Shown here piece after piece: positions 17,460-26,760 of a stretch of 64,000 nt of DNA (position 1 is its first letter; each line of letters opens with the position of its first letter). Made by a program: the position numbers and the translations under genes. Source of the stretch: Alkalihalobacillus bogoriensis ATCC BAA-922 (GTDB lineage Bacteria > Bacillota > Bacilli > Bacillales > Bacillaceae_F); assembly GCF_000621445.1 (NCBI RefSeq), contig NZ_KK211278.1, forward strand, positions 357,308-421,307. Reading direction: 5' to 3'. Under the pieces are notes generated by a model that saw only the letters and a list, made by a program, of their open reading frames with translations, ran no database searches and had not been told where the DNA came from.

Positions 17460-19235
17460 CTATCTAATTTTTTGAAGGGCATTAGAAACATTAATTTCAC
17501 CATGACCATAAAAAGGATCTCGTCCTCTTCGTCCTAAATCTTCAGAGGACTTTTTTATGATGCGATAAATTTGTTTATTAGTTAATTCAGGATTGGCAGC
17601 TTTTATTAATCCAGCAAGACCTGCAACATGTGGAGCGGCCATTGATGTTCCTGACATCACGACGTAATTGTTATTAGGAAAAAGACTTGGAATATGTTCC
17701 CCAGGCGCAGTTACATCGATATGCCCTCCGTAATTGGAGAAAAAGGCACGTTCACGGTTTTCTGTAACAGCACCTACTGTTAATACTTCTTTATACCTAG
17801 CAGGATACATTGGTGTGCTGACATTATCGTTTCCACTAGCGGCAATTAAAATAACATCATGATTATCTGCGTATTTAATTGCATCATGTAAAGCAAATGA
17901 ACTGTGATAATCACCTAAACTCATATTAATAACTTGGGCGCCGTTGTCTACAGCCCATCGAATGCCTCTCGCCACTTCAAATGAAGTACCTTCTCCATTT
18001 TCATCAAGAACTTTAATCGGCAATATTAAATTTTCCCATGCGACACCTGCAATCCCTGTCACATTATTTGTTAAAGCGGCCGCAATCCCTGCCACATGTG
18101 TGCCATGTCCGTGTTCATCTGTCGTATCAGAAGAGCCGTCAATCGCATTAAACCCCTCTAACACTTTCCCCGCTAAATCTTGATGGTCTGGGTCAACCCC
18201 TGTGTCAAGAATTGCGATAATAATATCTTCATCACCACCAGAAAAGTTCCATCCGCTTTCAGCAGATATTTGACTTAAGTTCCATTGATAAGGGGCAAAA
18301 AACTCATCATTAGGCACAGTCACTTGTACAGTGGCTTGTTTGGTAATCACATAATTAGGTTCGACGAAATCAATATCGATTTCATGTGGAAGTAATTGTA
18401 CTAAATCAACGGTTTCATATTCTGTTGATTCGATTACATAGTATGGAGAGCTATCTTCCTTTATCGATAATGTTTCATTATTGTGTAACCAACGTAAACC
18501 TTCTTCTTCATTTGTGAACTTAACAACGGCTTGTCTTGGGTAATATTCTCTTTGATCTTGTTCCTCTTCCTCGGAATGTACGACAATTTGCCAGCCTAAT
18601 TCTGGTACGGTTTGAGCAGTAATATTTTCTGGTAAATCTGTTGTGGATGTCCAGTTTGCTTTTGTTCTATCTCCACCAGAAATAAAAAAGTTTCCATTTC
18701 CATCTGCTACAGAAGCAATATCTTTCACATAAGATGTAACAAATTGTAAATCAATCACACCAATAACATCTTTTGTTTCTGTTAATGGTTCTCTCATCAC
18801 CATATACTGTTTATCATCGTGTTGGTATGGAGCAGAGTACGTGGTATTTTGTGTTGTTATTTCTTTCACTTTGTCATCTTGAACATGACCTACAGAAACT
18901 GTGATATCATCATCTTCTACAATGGCAAATCCTTCAAAATGAGGGTGTTCCCTTAGTTCTTCTTCAAATTTTGTCCGCAAAGTGGTAGTGCTTATATCCT
19001 TTTCGGCCCACCGTTGCAGTTGAAAAGATAATTGTGATAAAAACATTGAAGTTGTCATTGATAGGTCATCGGCAAGAACTTGATCCATCCCTCTATGCTC
19101 GAGCTCTTCTTGTTGTTTATTCGTAAGAGGGGAATAGCCTGTACCTTGTTCTTGTGGTTGGATTACATTGGAAAACACTAGTCCAATAATGAGGAGGAAT
19201 AGTGCGCCAATGACAATCATTGATTTCTTCGTCAT
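17460..19235 (-). CDS. S8 family serine peptidase with N-terminal extracytoplasmic domain
   Basis: A 591-residue subtilisin-type protease. An N-terminal hydrophobic segment (residues 5-23) is a signal or membrane anchor. Residues 40-230 form a domain with Cache/PDC-like features ([23 protein letters not shown]), which in other proteins senses ligands. Residues 230-305 resemble a propeptide. The protease domain starts near 310, with catalytic Asp344 (ILDTGVD), His377 (HGHGTHVAG), Asn469 and Ser531 ([11 protein letters not shown]), closest to thermitase-type subtilases. Its start overlaps the deacetylase stop by 4 bases. The sensory-protease combination is unusual; the substrate is unknown. Confidence 0.85.
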   Translation of the reverse strand: MTKKSMIVIGALFLLIIGLVFSNVIQPQEQGTGYSPLTNKQQEELEHRGMDQVLADDLSMTTSMFLSQLSFQLQRWAEKDISTTTLRTKFEEELREHPHFEGFAIVEDDDITVSVGHVQDDKVKEITTQNTTYSAPYQHDDKQYMVMREPLTETKDVIGVIDLQFVTSYVKDIASVADGNGNFFISGGDRTKANWTSTTDLPENITAQTVPELGWQIVVHSEEEEQDQREYYPRQAVVKFTNEEEGLRWLHNNETLSIKEDSSPYYVIESTEYETVDLVQLLPHEIDIDFVEPNYVITKQATVQVTVPNDEFFAPYQWNLSQISAESGWNFSGGDEDIIIAILDTGVDPDHQDLAGKVLEGFNAIDGSSDTTDEHGHGTHVAGIAAALTNNVTGIAGVAWENLILPIKVLDENGEGTSFEVARGIRWAVDNGAQVINMSLGDYHSSFALHDAIKYADNHDVILIAASGNDNVSTPMYPARYKEVLTVGAVTENRERAFFSNYGGHIDVTAPGEHIPSLFPNNNYVVMSGTSMAAPHVAGLAGLIKAANPELTNKQIYRIIKKSSEDLGRRGRDPFYGHGEINVSNALQKIR

Positions 19236-20047
19236 GATTGAACCTCCTTATTTCTAGGATGCCAAAAGTCTTCTAGATTTTTCTCGATTTCACTGTCGAG
19301 TAAATGGGACATTGGTACAATGATAATATTATGGTCTGTTAAATAGCCTAACCCATTTTGAATCCCTTTTACCGTTTCTTCTCCTTTGACACCAACATGG
19401 CCAATTCCGATGGCTGTACCTTTATGGCGAGCGATATTCGCTAGTTTTTTCATTTGTGTTGTCACATGCCCACTTGAAGAATGAGTATCATCTAAGAAAA
19501 TGTCTCGAACCGCCCATGGGATACCTAACTCATCTGCCACTTTAGGAATATAGGATTTATTGCTAGTCCCACTATCGATGACATATAAATTACGTTCTTT
19601 AGCGACTTCAAGAATCGCTCTCGTTATTTCTTCGTCTTCTACAATTTTTGAACCCATATGATTGTTCAAACCTACCGCAAAAGGAACAGAATCAATTGCT
19701 AAATGAACACGTTTTTTCACTTCTTCAATCGAAAGATCACTTGTGATTGGGTTTGGACCTAACCACGATTTTTTCCCTTTTTTCGGTTCGAGTGGAAGGT
19801 GAACCATCACTTCAAATCCAAGTTCATGTGCATTTGTTGCTTGTTGTTTAGATTGTTCTAAAAACGGCATAACAGCAACGGTAATTGGGATATTGGAAGA
19901 GAAGAAAGAATCGACGCCTTTAACATCACCACCAAAGTCATCAATGATGATTGCCACCCGATGATTTTGTTTGTCGTCGGCAAATACCCCTTCTAATGGG
20001 AAAAAACAAAGAAGTAACGTTGTCAATATAATCCATTGTCGTTTCAT
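19232..20047 (-). CDS. Divergent polysaccharide deacetylase family protein (YibQ-like)
   Basis: A 271-residue exported protein. A signal peptide ([23 protein letters not shown]) precedes a divergent NodB-like fold: [41 protein letters not shown] and [12 protein letters not shown]. Members are predicted metal-dependent deacetylases acting on cell-envelope glycans. ATG 20047 is chosen since the signal peptide begins there; it overlaps the stop of the upstream oxidoreductase by 4 bases, and the gene end overlaps the protease start by 4 bases. Confidence 0.85.
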   Translation of the reverse strand: MKRQWIILTTLLLCFFPLEGVFADDKQNHRVAIIIDDFGGDVKGVDSFFSSNIPITVAVMPFLEQSKQQATNAHELGFEVMVHLPLEPKKGKKSWLGPNPITSDLSIEEVKKRVHLAIDSVPFAVGLNNHMGSKIVEDEEITRAILEVAKERNLYVIDSGTSNKSYIPKVADELGIPWAVRDIFLDDTHSSSGHVTTQMKKLANIARHKGTAIGIGHVGVKGEETVKGIQNGLGYLTDHNIIIVPMSHLLDSEIEKNLEDFWHPRNKEVQS

Positions 20048-20958
20048 GGTGTATGTTTCCCTCTTTCTGATAACAAACTTTTGTGAATCCAAATGGCGGC
20101 CTGAGCACCGTCACCCATTGCAATCGAAAGCAATTGTGAATGGGCAGTGGCATCCCCGACGGCAAAAACATGAGGAATATTCGTTTCTTTTGTCCGTGGG
20201 TTGACATTAATATGGTGATTTTCAAGTCGTTCCACACCTAATGATTTCGTCAGTGTCGTATTTACTTTAGAACCGGACATTGCAAGGAAGGCGTGTTTTA
20301 CTTCGACTTTCTTTCCATTCTCGAGTTGTACACTTTGTAAGCTTGATTCATTTACCACTTGGATATCGCTAACTTTTTCATTATAGATTGGGATATTATG
20401 TTTCTTTAAAACATGTTTATGTTTATCATCAATATCAGTTTTATCATGATTAATAAACAAAATATCTTTAGACCAGTACGTTAGAACAGCAGCCATGCCC
20501 GCTCCTTTATTTCCAGAGCCGATAACGACCGTTTTTTTATTTTTAATTTCATAGCCATCACAATCAGGACAAAGGAAAATGCTTTTCCCTAAACAAGGTT
20601 TAATTCGATCAATCGGAGGAAGGCGATCTTCAATTCCTGTGGCAATTAACATCCGTTTTCCACAAAAAGCAGAACTGTCAGTTATCGCTTGAAATCCATC
20701 AGGAGATTTTACTACATCTTTTACTTCATCTAATATAAATTCAACTCCATATTGTTCTGCTTGTTTTCTACCGATTGTTCGAAAATATTCTCCTGAAACG
20801 CCGTCTGGCCATCCTAACAAGTTATGGTACTCTTGGCATAACTCTGAACGTCCACCACCTTTATCGATAACAAGGATTTTATGGTCGTATCGTCCTAGCT
20901 GAATGGCAGCTTGTAACCCTGCAATTCCACCGCCAATGATGACACAATCAAAGATCAT
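20044..20958 (-). CDS. Thioredoxin-reductase-like FAD/NAD(P) oxidoreductase
   Basis: A 304-residue flavoprotein of the TrxB family: FAD motif [10 protein letters not shown] at the N-terminus, redox pair CPDC near residue 135, NAD(P) motif [12 protein letters not shown] and the C-terminal [20 protein letters not shown]. It lacks an extra thioredoxin domain. First gene of a three-gene coupled operon with a secreted deacetylase and a secreted protease, so its electrons may serve an extracytoplasmic or envelope process; this is only context. Confidence 0.85.
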   Translation of the reverse strand: MIFDCVIIGGGIAGLQAAIQLGRYDHKILVIDKGGGRSELCQEYHNLLGWPDGVSGEYFRTIGRKQAEQYGVEFILDEVKDVVKSPDGFQAITDSSAFCGKRMLIATGIEDRLPPIDRIKPCLGKSIFLCPDCDGYEIKNKKTVVIGSGNKGAGMAAVLTYWSKDILFINHDKTDIDDKHKHVLKKHNIPIYNEKVSDIQVVNESSLQSVQLENGKKVEVKHAFLAMSGSKVNTTLTKSLGVERLENHHINVNPRTKETNIPHVFAVGDATAHSQLLSIAMGDGAQAAIWIHKSLLSERGKHTP

Positions 20959-21027
20959 CCCATTTCAATCCTTTCTGTTCTAAAAGTTATTGTTAGCTTT
21001 CCATAAAGGAAATGAAGTTATGAAAAA

Positions 21028-21070
21028 AATAAAACACGACTAACAAAAAAATGTTGTTAGTCGTGTTTTT
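21028..21070 (-). terminator. Terminator of tnrA
   Basis: AAAACACGACTAACAA and TTGTTAGTCGTGTTTT pair over 16 bases around a short loop. It ends at the tnrA stop codon and could act in both directions. Confidence 0.85.
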
Positions 21071-21371
21071 ATTTTCGGATATTAAAAGCAGCGTTAATTT
21101 GACCACGAAGCATCCGTTCACGCACTTCTTTTTTACGAATGGCTTTTTGTTCCATTCGACGAATTTCATAAGTTTGCATTCCATCTTCCATTTTATTGGC
21201 GATGTCAACTAACCGCTCGACATCTAAAAAAGAATATTTACGTGTGCCTCCTTTTGAACGTTCAGGAAAAATTAATTTTCGTTCTTCATAATAGCGGATT
21301 TTTCGTTCAGATAAACCTGTTAATTCACTTACGATTCCAATCGTAATTACTTTTTTATCTCTATAGGACAC
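21069..21371 (-). CDS. tnrA: Nitrogen-starvation regulator TnrA (MerR family)
   Basis: A 100-residue MerR-type regulator. [31 protein letters not shown] and [19 protein letters not shown] are nearly identical to B. subtilis TnrA and GlnR; the short C-terminus ([22 protein letters not shown] tail) fits TnrA, which is held inactive by feedback-inhibited glutamine synthetase. It is somewhat shorter than B. subtilis TnrA (110), missing the N-terminal extension. A perfect TnrA box lies upstream. Confidence 0.88.
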   Translation of the reverse strand: MSYRDKKVITIGIVSELTGLSERKIRYYEERKLIFPERSKGGTRKYSFLDVERLVDIANKMEDGMQTYEIRRMEQKAIRKKEVRERMLRGQINAAFNIRK

Positions 21372-21418
21372 GTATTGCCACTCCTCTCGAAAACATTGAT
21401 GCTATTGGAATTACATTT

Positions 21419-21424
21419 ACTATA
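21419..21424 (-). promoter_or_regulatory. -10 element of tnrA
   Basis: TATAGT on the minus strand, placing transcription start near 21412, about 40 bases before the tnrA start codon. No -35 element is visible, as expected for an activated promoter. Confidence 0.5.
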
Positions 21425-21453
21425 ACACATCAGTTTCAGAAAAGGAGACGTAG

Positions 21454-21470
21454 TGTCAGATAATCTAACA
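21454..21470 (-). promoter_or_regulatory. TnrA/GlnR binding site
   Basis: TGTCAGATAATCTAACA matches the consensus TGTNANAWWWTNTNACA at every defined position. Its centre (21462) is about 50 bases upstream of the inferred tnrA start site, the distance known for TnrA-activated promoters, which implies autoactivation. It may also act on the divergent siroheme operon. Confidence 0.85.
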
Positions 21471-21690
21471 AAAATCATAGATGCCGAAAATAGCATGTTA
21501 TAATAAAATGACATTAGCACAGAATTCCAAATAAAAAGGTGTAACGAAATGTGACAACAAGGAGAAAATAAGGGAACAATATATTGAATTAATATGTAAG
21601 TTTGGCTATACTTTATAAAACACATCTATTAACTCGGGAATAACGTTAAGTGTGAAAAGAGAAGTGGAACAAAGGAGAGGAGCGGGTCAA

Positions 21691-23136
21691 ATGACAGGAA
21701 AAGTATATTTAGTCGGAGCAGGACCTGGAGATATCGGATTAATTACAGTAAAGGGGAAGGAATGCTTACAAAAAGCTGAGGTTGTTTTATATGACCGACT
21801 TATTAATCCGGTATTACTGTCTTTTGTAAAACCGAGTACGGAATTAATCTACTGTGGCAAGTTGCCAGATCGGCACTTTTTACGTCAAGAAGCAATTAAT
21901 GCGCTGTTAGTGGAAAAGGCACTAGAAGGAAAAACGGTTGTTCGCTTAAAGGGTGGAGACCCAAGCGTTTTCGGTCGAGTAGGTGAAGAAGCAGAAGAGC
22001 TTGTTCTTCATAATATTGAATATGAAATCATTCCTGGGGTAACTTCGAGTATAGCGGCAGCTTCTTATGCGGGAATCCCTGTCACCCATCGTGAATATGG
22101 GTTCTCTTTTGCGGTTGTCACTGGCCATGATAAATCTAGTTCAGGGAAGCCCATTATTGATTGGGCGGCATTAGCTGGGATTGATACGATTGCTTTTTAT
22201 ATGGGTGTTGGCAATATAAAGTATATTACAGAACAACTAATGTCTCATCAAAAATCACCGGATACCCCTGTTATATTGATTCAATGGGGGACGTATGGTA
22301 GGCAAAAAACGCTAGAAGGAACTTTAGCGACGATATCTCAGAAAGTAGCTGAAGTGAAATTTTCAAATCCTGCCATTACGTTAGTCGGTAACATTGTCGC
22401 GTTACGTGAAAAGCTTGCATGGTTTGAAAATAAAAAACTTCATGGAAAACAAATTATAGTTGCGAGAACGGGAACAGGTGAGAGTGAACTCGGAAAGAAA
22501 CTTGAAAAATATGGGGCAGAGGTTGTCCATTACCCACAATTTACAACGGTAAAAAAGGATGTGGCAGCAAATCTAATACAAAACTTACATCAATATGAAC
22601 AAATTTTATTCTTATCACCGGAAAGTGTCCAATTTTTTATGCAAGCGTTAGTTTATATAAAGAAAGATCTTCGAAAAGTACAAGCAGATTTTGCTGTCCA
22701 CTCTGTAAAATCTGAACGTGAGTTACTAAAATATGGCTGTTTTTCGGAACCGTTTGATAAAACAAAACGAACTCTTGTTGTTGGAACGAATGCACAATAT
22801 GAAGCAGGAGACTATGGTGCGATGGACTTTTATGAAACACATCATACAGAAATTCAAGAAAAAAGTCACATTATTCTCCAACGTCTTTTAGCGGATGAGA
22901 CTGTCAATACAATTGTTTTTCCAAGTTCAGCTGCTGTTGCTACATTTGTTGACGCAGTCTGTAAAGTTGAACCAAATGCAGTTGAACAGTTGCAACATTG
23001 TCATATTATCTGTTACGGGCAAAAATCGTATGATGCTGCAGTTGCGTTTGGTTTTGTTCATGTACAGATGGCAAACGAGCCAACAGTTGATTCTGTTGTA
23101 GAAGGATTAATGACGGAAACTTTACAAACAAAGTAG
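21691..23136 (+). CDS. Uroporphyrinogen-III C-methyltransferase / uroporphyrinogen-III synthase fusion
   Basis: A 481-residue two-domain enzyme. Residues 1-245 are SumT/CobA (GAGPGDIGLITVKG, VVRLKGGDPSVFGR, PVTHREYG), which adds two methyl groups to uroporphyrinogen III to give precorrin-2. Residues 250-480 are a HemD-type domain (IVARTGTGESELGKKLEKYGAEVVHYP, then PSSAAVATFVDAV). It feeds siroheme made by the next two genes and could also feed the cbi operon, which has no SumT of its own. ATG 21691 is preferred, after GGAGAGGAG. Confidence 0.92.
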   Translation: MTGKVYLVGAGPGDIGLITVKGKECLQKAEVVLYDRLINPVLLSFVKPSTELIYCGKLPDRHFLRQEAINALLVEKALEGKTVVRLKGGDPSVFGRVGEEAEELVLHNIEYEIIPGVTSSIAAASYAGIPVTHREYGFSFAVVTGHDKSSSGKPIIDWAALAGIDTIAFYMGVGNIKYITEQLMSHQKSPDTPVILIQWGTYGRQKTLEGTLATISQKVAEVKFSNPAITLVGNIVALREKLAWFENKKLHGKQIIVARTGTGESELGKKLEKYGAEVVHYPQFTTVKKDVAANLIQNLHQYEQILFLSPESVQFFMQALVYIKKDLRKVQADFAVHSVKSERELLKYGCFSEPFDKTKRTLVVGTNAQYEAGDYGAMDFYETHHTEIQEKSHIILQRLLADETVNTIVFPSSAAVATFVDAVCKVEPNAVEQLQHCHIICYGQKSYDAAVAFGFVHVQMANEPTVDSVVEGLMTETLQTK

Positions 23137-23145
23137 GTGGGGAAT

Positions 23146-23955
23146 ATGCAAGCAGTTTTATATATTGGTCATGGTACGAGGATTAAAGAAGGAGTGTCTC
23201 AATTTGAATTATTTATTAGAAAAGTAAAGGAGGTCGTTGATGTCCCGGTTCAGCACCATAGTTTTATTGAGCTTGCTGATCCTAGCATTGAAGAAGGGAT
23301 CAAAGCTTGTGTTGAGCAAGGGGCAACATCGATTGCAATTGTCCCCGTTTTGCTATTAGCAGCTGGACATGCGAAGCTCGATATTCCAGAAGAAATAGAC
23401 AAAGCTAAACGAAGATATCCTTCGGTTTCGTTTACATATGGTCGTGTTATCGGAATCGATAAGAGGATGACGAAGATGGTTGTTGATCGTCTTATTCAAC
23501 AAGGCTTACAATTAGAGGCAGATGAAACAACTCAGCACCAAACAGCAGTATTGTTAGTTGGCCGCGGTAGTAGTGACGCTGATGCCAATAGTGACCTTGC
23601 GAAATTAGCTAGATTGATTTGGGAAGCAGCTCCAGTTGATCATGTTGAAACTTGTTATTTAGCAGCAACAAAGCCTTCATTTGACCAAGGTCTAGAACGT
23701 GTGGGACAACTTCCACATAAAAAGGTTTATGTCATTCCATATCTTTTGTTTACAGGAATCTTATTGAAGCAAATGGATGCAAAAATTACAAAATTAAACG
23801 AACGATTGTCAGCAAAAGACATTGTTCTATGTGATTATTTAGGGTATCACCCAGACTTAATTAATGTGATAAAAGACAGAGTGAAGGAAACGATAGAAAA
23901 TAAAGTACCCGTCAATTGTGACGCCTGTCAATATCGTGTAGTTATTTCGTCGTAA
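23146..23955 (+). CDS. sirB: Sirohydrochlorin chelatase SirB/CbiX family
   Basis: A 269-residue class II chelatase inserting Fe2+ (or Co2+) in sirohydrochlorin. It has the duplicated CbiX fold: YIGHGTRIKEG and LLAAGHAKLDIPEEID in the first half, LVGRGSSDADANSDL in the second. The C-terminus has CDACQYR. In the siroheme operon iron is the likely metal, in contrast with the second chelatase at 28403. ATG 23146, 9 bases after the fusion gene. Confidence 0.9.
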   Translation: MQAVLYIGHGTRIKEGVSQFELFIRKVKEVVDVPVQHHSFIELADPSIEEGIKACVEQGATSIAIVPVLLLAAGHAKLDIPEEIDKAKRRYPSVSFTYGRVIGIDKRMTKMVVDRLIQQGLQLEADETTQHQTAVLLVGRGSSDADANSDLAKLARLIWEAAPVDHVETCYLAATKPSFDQGLERVGQLPHKKVYVIPYLLFTGILLKQMDAKITKLNERLSAKDIVLCDYLGYHPDLINVIKDRVKETIENKVPVNCDACQYRVVISS

Positions 23956-23966
23956 GGAGCGTAACT

Positions 23967-24593
23967 ATGTCATTATATCCGATTATGGTTCACCTTAAAA
24001 ATAAAAAAGTCGCCGTTGTTGGTGGGGGAGGAATTGCTGTAAGAAAAATAAGCGGACTTCTTGAGGCTAACGCAAATGTGACTGTTATTTCTCCAACCTT
24101 ACATGAGGCTTTAATAGAACTTGTAAAAGAACAAAAAATAAAGTGGATAGAAGATATATTTAGACCAGCTTATATTGAATCTGCTATGTTTATCTTTGCA
24201 GCGACGAATGATACCGAGGTAAATGAGATGGTATATAAAAGTGCATATGAACATCAATTAGTTAATCGTGTTGATTCTCAAGAAAATAGTGATTTTTATT
24301 TGCCTTCAGTAGTGAAACGTGGAAAGTTAACAATCGCAGTATCGACAAATGGAGCGAGCCCTTCATTGGCAAAGAAAATAAAACAGGAGCTTGAACACGA
24401 TTATAATGAGAGTTATTGTGAATATGTTGATTTTTTATCTTGGGCTAGAAGTGAAATCAAACAGAAAATCAGTGATGAACGAGCCCGAAAACTTTTATTA
24501 AAACGAATCATTGACGATGAAGTGTATAAAATAAACGAAAAATATGAGCAAGTGAAAAAATGGATAAAAGAAAACGACCTGAAACTAGATTGA
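23967..24593 (+). CDS. sirC: Precorrin-2 dehydrogenase SirC
   Basis: A 208-residue NAD-dependent enzyme oxidising precorrin-2 to sirohydrochlorin. A Rossmann motif VVGGGGIAVRKISGLLEANANVTVISP lies at the N-terminus, followed by AATNDTEVN and STNGASPSLAKKIKQELE. Last gene of the siroheme operon, 11 bases after sirB. A terminator overlaps its end. Confidence 0.92.
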   Translation: MSLYPIMVHLKNKKVAVVGGGGIAVRKISGLLEANANVTVISPTLHEALIELVKEQKIKWIEDIFRPAYIESAMFIFAATNDTEVNEMVYKSAYEHQLVNRVDSQENSDFYLPSVVKRGKLTIAVSTNGASPSLAKKIKQELEHDYNESYCEYVDFLSWARSEIKQKISDERARKLLLKRIIDDEVYKINEKYEQVKKWIKENDLKLD

Positions 24594-24612
24594 TAGAAGG
24601 TCGTTTTTTATT
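24571..24612 (+). terminator. Terminator of the siroheme operon
   Basis: AAAACGACCT and AGGTCGTTTT enclose the sirC stop codon; a T run follows. Confidence 0.75.
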
Positions 24613-24705
24613 GAGAAAAAAGCTAATTACATTCAAGTTGTTTTTACAATAGGGAAGCGGTTTGGTACTCTATTAATAGAATAAAAATGAATGGTGGAGA
24701 AGTCG

Positions 24706-25509
24706 ATGACGAAAAATGAAGAGGAGAAGAATGAACATCTTCCTGATGAGGAAATCGATGAATCTTATGTGCCGACAGCAGAAGATTTTTTAGTGGATGA
24801 AGAAGAGGATGAATCGACAATAAAGAAAAAGCAAAGGCGAACGAAGCTTAAAAGATGGATTGCCATCGGTGTTGCTTTTGTTCTTTTTCTTAATGGATTT
24901 GCATTTATTTTCCAACAATATAGTATGGATACGATAGAATTTTTGAAAACATCATACCGGCTTTCTCAACAAGAGGATATTCAAACGTATAAACAAGCAG
25001 TTGTTACGATTCAAGGAGAGCGCTTAAAAGGGACGGGTTTTAATATAGCAGAAGATGGTTTAATTGTGACAAATCATCATGTTATTGAAGGTTTACAAGG
25101 CATTGGCGTTTCTTTTCCTAATGGAGAGATGTATGTCGCTACAATTATTGAATCCTACCCTGAGATTGATATTGCCTTCTTACAAATAGAAGGAGAACAT
25201 TTACCATATCTCTCATTGCGAGAAAATAGCGGGGATGTGGATGAACACATTTATGTCATTGGCAACCCGTTATCCTTTGCTTGGATAAGTAATGAGGGTG
25301 AAATTTTATCGTATGAAGAAGAAGTTGTGACGATCTCTGCCCCGATTTATCGTGGCAATAGCGGTAGCCCTGTTATTGGTACTGATGGGGAAGTCGTGGC
25401 TGTTGTTTATGCAAAAACAGTCCCAGCAATCGGAAGTGGAGATTCCTCTGTCGGCTTGGCGGTTCCAGTTGAAAAAGTTAGAAAAAAACTAGCAAACATA
25501 AACGAGTAG
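24706..25509 (+). CDS. Membrane-anchored trypsin-like serine protease (HtrA-like, no PDZ)
   Basis: A 267-residue protein: an acidic cytoplasmic tail (1-50), one membrane helix (WIAIGVAFVLFLNGFAFIF), and an extracytoplasmic S1C-type protease domain. Catalytic residues are visible as NHHVIEG (His), EIDIAFLQ (Asp) and GNSGSPV (Ser). Unlike HtrA/DegP it ends without a PDZ domain. Possible role in envelope protein quality control. ATG 24706 follows GGTGGAGAAG; the upstream start at 24691 is not supported. Confidence 0.85.
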   Translation: MTKNEEEKNEHLPDEEIDESYVPTAEDFLVDEEEDESTIKKKQRRTKLKRWIAIGVAFVLFLNGFAFIFQQYSMDTIEFLKTSYRLSQQEDIQTYKQAVVTIQGERLKGTGFNIAEDGLIVTNHHVIEGLQGIGVSFPNGEMYVATIIESYPEIDIAFLQIEGEHLPYLSLRENSGDVDEHIYVIGNPLSFAWISNEGEILSYEEEVVTISAPIYRGNSGSPVIGTDGEVVAVVYAKTVPAIGSGDSSVGLAVPVEKVRKKLANINE

Positions 25510-25535
25510 TTTTCTCGTTTATGTTTATTTTTTCG
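25495..25535 (+). terminator. Terminator after the trypsin-like protease gene
   Basis: AAACATAAACGAG and CTCGTTTATGTTT form a 13-bp stem around the stop codon, with a T run after it. Confidence 0.85.
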
Positions 25536-25590
25536 TATTCACGGTTATGGAATACTAGAAAGCAATCATAAATACTTGAAGGAGTGATAG

Positions 25591-26388
25591 ATGATGCTAT
25601 TCTATTCTAGTTCTTTAGAAAGGTATTCCATCGAAGCAAAAGACGGTTCAATTGGAGTAGTGGAAGATGTTTATTTCGACGAAGACAATTGGACAATTCG
25701 TTATTTAGTTGTCAACACGAATCCGTGGTTACCCGGACAAAAAAGGTTAATTAGCCCAATTTCAATCGAATCAGTAGATACGTTAGCTAATATGGTACGT
25801 GTGGAATTAACAAAAGAAGAAATAAAAAATAGCCCGTCGATTGATACTCATTTGCCTATATCAAAGCAATATGAAAAAAAGTTTCATGATTTCTATGGTT
25901 ATCCTCCTTATTGGGTTGGGCCTGGTGTATGGGGCAATGAAACATATGCAAGAGGGGTACTGCTACAACATGCAGAAGTTGCTGGTGGCTCAATAAAAGA
26001 GGAGTTTATGAAACGTGAGATGGATAAATACGAAGCGGAAGAAAAATCACCATTGCATAGTGGGAAAGAAATCACTGGTAAGTTGAATGGTTACCGAATA
26101 AATGCAAAAGATGATACTTTTGGACAAGTAATTGATATTGTTATTGAAAAAGATACATGGATGATTCGATATTTTGTAGTTGAAACGAAGAAATGGCTTC
26201 CTTCTAAAGAAGTCATTGTTTCAACAGAGTGGATTCAGTCTGTCAACTGGGAAAATCGAGAAATCCAAATGGATATTACAAAGCAAGAAGTTGAAAATAG
26301 TCCACAATATAGTAGGGATAAGCATCCAGACCGAGAGTTTGAACATCAATTGTTTACCCATTATAGACGCCGAAAATATTGGGATTAA
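25591..26388 (+). CDS. Protein with two PRC-barrel domains
   Basis: A 265-residue soluble protein made of two related PRC-barrel domains, residues about 5-75 (YSIEAKDGSIGVVEDVYFDEDNWTIRYLVV) and 160-235 (YRINAKDDTFGQVIDIVIEKDTWMIRYFVV). Each ends in a short NSP motif. The linker holds a Tyr/Pro/Trp-rich stretch (YGYPPYWVGPGVWGNETYARG). PRC barrels occur in photosynthetic reaction centres and RimM; this two-domain group is common in bacteria and uncharacterised. Confidence 0.8.
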   Translation: MMLFYSSSLERYSIEAKDGSIGVVEDVYFDEDNWTIRYLVVNTNPWLPGQKRLISPISIESVDTLANMVRVELTKEEIKNSPSIDTHLPISKQYEKKFHDFYGYPPYWVGPGVWGNETYARGVLLQHAEVAGGSIKEEFMKREMDKYEAEEKSPLHSGKEITGKLNGYRINAKDDTFGQVIDIVIEKDTWMIRYFVVETKKWLPSKEVIVSTEWIQSVNWENREIQMDITKQEVENSPQYSRDKHPDREFEHQLFTHYRRRKYWD

Positions 26389-26390
26389 CA

Positions 26391-26417
26391 TTGACAACAT
26401 TTTCATCTTTCTATAAT
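26391..26417 (+). promoter_or_regulatory. Promoter of the cobalamin operon
   Basis: A perfect TTGACA at 26391-26396 and a perfect TATAAT at 26412-26417 with a short 15-base spacer, just upstream of the riboswitch. Confidence 0.55.
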
Positions 26418-26439
26418 CTAAAGAGAGGAAAATGAATAG

Positions 26440-26606
26440 TTTAGGAAAAAGGTGAAGATTCTAGTAATCTTCTAAATGGGAAGTCGGTGAAAGTCCGACG
26501 CGGTCCCGCCACTGTAAGTAGGTTGTTTCTTTCATATCCACTGTTTCAGTTTTTGAAATGGGAAGGGGAAAAAACGAAAACTACGAGCCAGGAGACCTGC
26601 CTTTTT
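26440..26606 (+). promoter_or_regulatory. Cobalamin riboswitch
   Basis: The leader contains the conserved cobalamin aptamer core: GGGAAGTCGGTGAAAGTCC, GCGGTCCCGCCACTGTAAGT, and the B12 box GAGCCAGGAGACCTGCC at 26585-26601. It precedes an intrinsic terminator, so bound cobalamin should stop transcription of the cbi operon. Confidence 0.95.
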
Positions 26607-26696
26607 TAACGACACTGTTTGACCTACGGGAGATAGGAAGGTGTTAGAGAGCGGCGTCTCATCTAAGATTAGAATTTTTTTTCAACTCTTATACGT

Positions 26697-26738
26697 CAAA
26701 GCATCTCTAACCCTGTCTTTGGGTAGAGGTGCTTTTTA
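26697..26738 (+). terminator. Terminator of the cobalamin riboswitch (attenuator)
   Basis: AGCATCTCTAACCC and GGGTAGAGGTGCT form a long stem followed by TTTTTAT, 95 bases after the B12 box and 20 bases before the first cbi gene. Confidence 0.85.
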
Positions 26739-26760
26739 TATTGAAAAAGGAGGGTGAACA

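Noticed and set aside
21347..21625. Minus-strand frame of 92 codons upstream of tnrA
   Set aside because: It covers the TnrA box and tnrA promoter, has no ribosome site and reads as low-complexity hydrophobic sequence.
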